In this document: one piece after another, positions 6,404 through 7,160 of the stretch
Layout: each line of letters starts with the position of its first letter
How positions within the stretch are numbered: the first letter of the stretch is position 1
DNA from: an uncultured Clostridia bacterium
Lineage (GTDB): Bacteria > Bacillota > Clostridia > Christensenellales > Borkfalkiaceae
DNA: 7,160 nucleotides
Reading direction: 5' to 3'
Assembly: GCA_905235815.1 (NCBI GenBank)
Contig: CAJOMT010000106.1
Coordinates: 1-7,160, forward strand
Program-made: the position numbers and the translations under genes
Notes under the pieces: generated by a model
Databases searched by the model: none
Seen by the model: only the letters and a program-made list of their open reading frames with translations
What the model was told of the DNA's origin: nothing

Positions 6404-6613
6404 CAATATTTTTTTCATAAGTTCTTGCTCTTCTTCGGATAACGCCTTAAACTCGGCAAAAATGTCCTCGCTCTTGCGTGGCTCTACAAACTTATAAAAT
6501 ATTCTTGTAAACGGGATTTCATAGCCGATTTTATCTTTGCTTCTATCCATAAAGGCGTGCTCATTGAACGGAAGAACGTTCTTCTCGAAATAAGAGTCGA
6601 TATCTTCCGTTAA

Positions 6614-6619
6614 AGACTA
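6614..6619 (-). other. hsdM: Frameshift site in hsdM
   Basis: On the minus strand, GAA ATA GTC TTT AAC in frame 0 must switch so that TTA ACG GAA GAT ATC GAC is read as L-T-E-D-I-D, the conserved HsdM wording (commonly I-P-L-T-E-D-I-D). The simplest repair adds two bases next to the GTC codon; for example, GTC CCT TTA would restore V-P-L. This is the same sense of error as in hsdR (net -2 or +1). Confidence 0.82.
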
Positions 6620-7160
6620 TTTCGCTATCTGTTTTACCTTTCGCCGCAACCTTTTTGCCTTTCTTCAAAACTTCGTTGCCGTTCCCGTCGAGTTCTGCGG
6701 TTTCCACCGTCACTTTGGTATAACCGAAATAAGCATTATCAAAAGTTTTACTCTCAACGAAGAGATTACCGTTTGTATATTCTTTATTATCAAATTCGTT
6801 ATAGGCTTTTACGATAAGTTCAATACAGGCGTCGTCCAGATCGACACGCTTGTTGCCGATATTCTTTCTTCTCTTGACGTAGCATTTTGACGCGTCGATA
6901 AGTTGCACCATGCCTATGCGATGGGCGGGTTTATTTTTGGTGATAACCCAAATATAGGTGGCAATGCCCGTATTGTAGAACAGGTCGTTAGGAAGCTGTA
7001 TTATGCACTCCAGCAGGTCGTTTTCGATAAGATACTTTCTCGCTGAATCCTTCTCTAGCATAATCGATTGACATACTGCGCTACGGGCACTGAGTTTCGC
7101 GATTTCTGAGGCTTTATCATCCTTAATTTCTTTACCGCTCATGAAATCACTGCTGAAAAA

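Larger units (their letters stand above)
6395..7160 (-). pseudogene. hsdM: hsdM 3' part: type I DNA methyltransferase, frameshifted and cut by window edge
   Basis: HsdM transfers methyl groups to adenine in the HsdM2-HsdS complex. Only its C-terminal part is here; the frame is open to the right edge, and the catalytic NPPF region would lie outside. Recognisable family sequence includes YLIENDLLECIIQLPND, FYNTGIATYIWVITKNK, QLIDAS and FGYTKVTVE. After SEIV (codon at 6617) frame 0 runs into an unrelated 17-residue tail and stops at 6561. The +1 frame from 6616 continues correctly (LTEDIDSYFEKNVLPFNEH, GYEIPFTRIFYKF) to TAA at 6395, 4 bp before hsdS. The missing C-terminal 73 residues include the conserved region next to the HsdS-contacting end, so the truncated product is probably inactive. 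The stretch 7050-7160 is Lys/Asp/Ser-rich and lacks the Gly/Ser-rich loop often seen before YLIEND, so it may be divergent. Confidence 0.9.

Noticed and set aside
6610..6620. Phase variation of hsdM by repeat slippage
   Set aside because: No homopolymer longer than three bases and no short tandem repeat is present at the site, and none is present at the hsdR site.
1..7160. CRISPR arrays, tRNA or rRNA genes, transposase genes, insertion-sequence ends
   Set aside because: I saw no regularly spaced repeats, no recognisable tRNA or rRNA sequence, and no transposase or integrase coding sequence.

Overview
The window is a minus-strand stretch of a low-to-moderate GC bacterial genome, probably a clostridial Bacillota. 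This rests on clostridial-looking HsdS/HsdM wording, a strong AAGGAGG Shine-Dalgarno site before hsdR and A+T-rich spacers; it is a weak taxonomic inference. Every credible gene reads right to left. The window cuts into hsdM on the right and ends in non-coding DNA on the left.

Layout in transcription order (right to left): the 3' part of hsdM (type I DNA methyltransferase subunit, with a frameshift near 6616); hsdS (two-domain specificity subunit, GTG start); a 175-residue protein with an R-x4-H motif resembling HEPN ribonucleases; a 370-residue protein with about six membrane segments and a cytoplasmic tail; hsdR (restriction/translocase subunit, split by a frameshift near 2601); a MutT-like NUDIX gene that stops after about 88 residues; and about 218 bp of A+T-rich non-coding DNA holding a candidate leftward promoter with repeated ATATGAC elements.

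The five genes hsdM-hsdS-HEPN-membrane-hsdR are packed as one transcription unit. There are 4 bp between hsdM and hsdS, an ATGA overlap between hsdS and the HEPN-like gene, 12 bp before the membrane gene, and an 8-bp overlap into hsdR. The two inserted genes sit where the anticodon nuclease gene prrC sits in the E. coli prr locus (hsdM-hsdS-prrC-hsdR). PrrC carries a HEPN-type nuclease domain, so a guard or abortive-infection role for the inserted pair is a reasonable but untested inference. By hand count over 120-base samples the inserts are about 28% GC, against about 45% for hsdR and 40% for hsdM, and a 9-bp direct repeat brackets the HEPN-like gene exactly.

Both hsdM and hsdR are broken by single frameshifts of the same sense (net loss of 2 or gain of 1 base), while the protein on either side remains family-like. 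Either the system was recently inactivated or the sequence contains errors. If real, no full-length methylase or restriction subunit would be made, while the specificity, HEPN-like and membrane genes stay intact.
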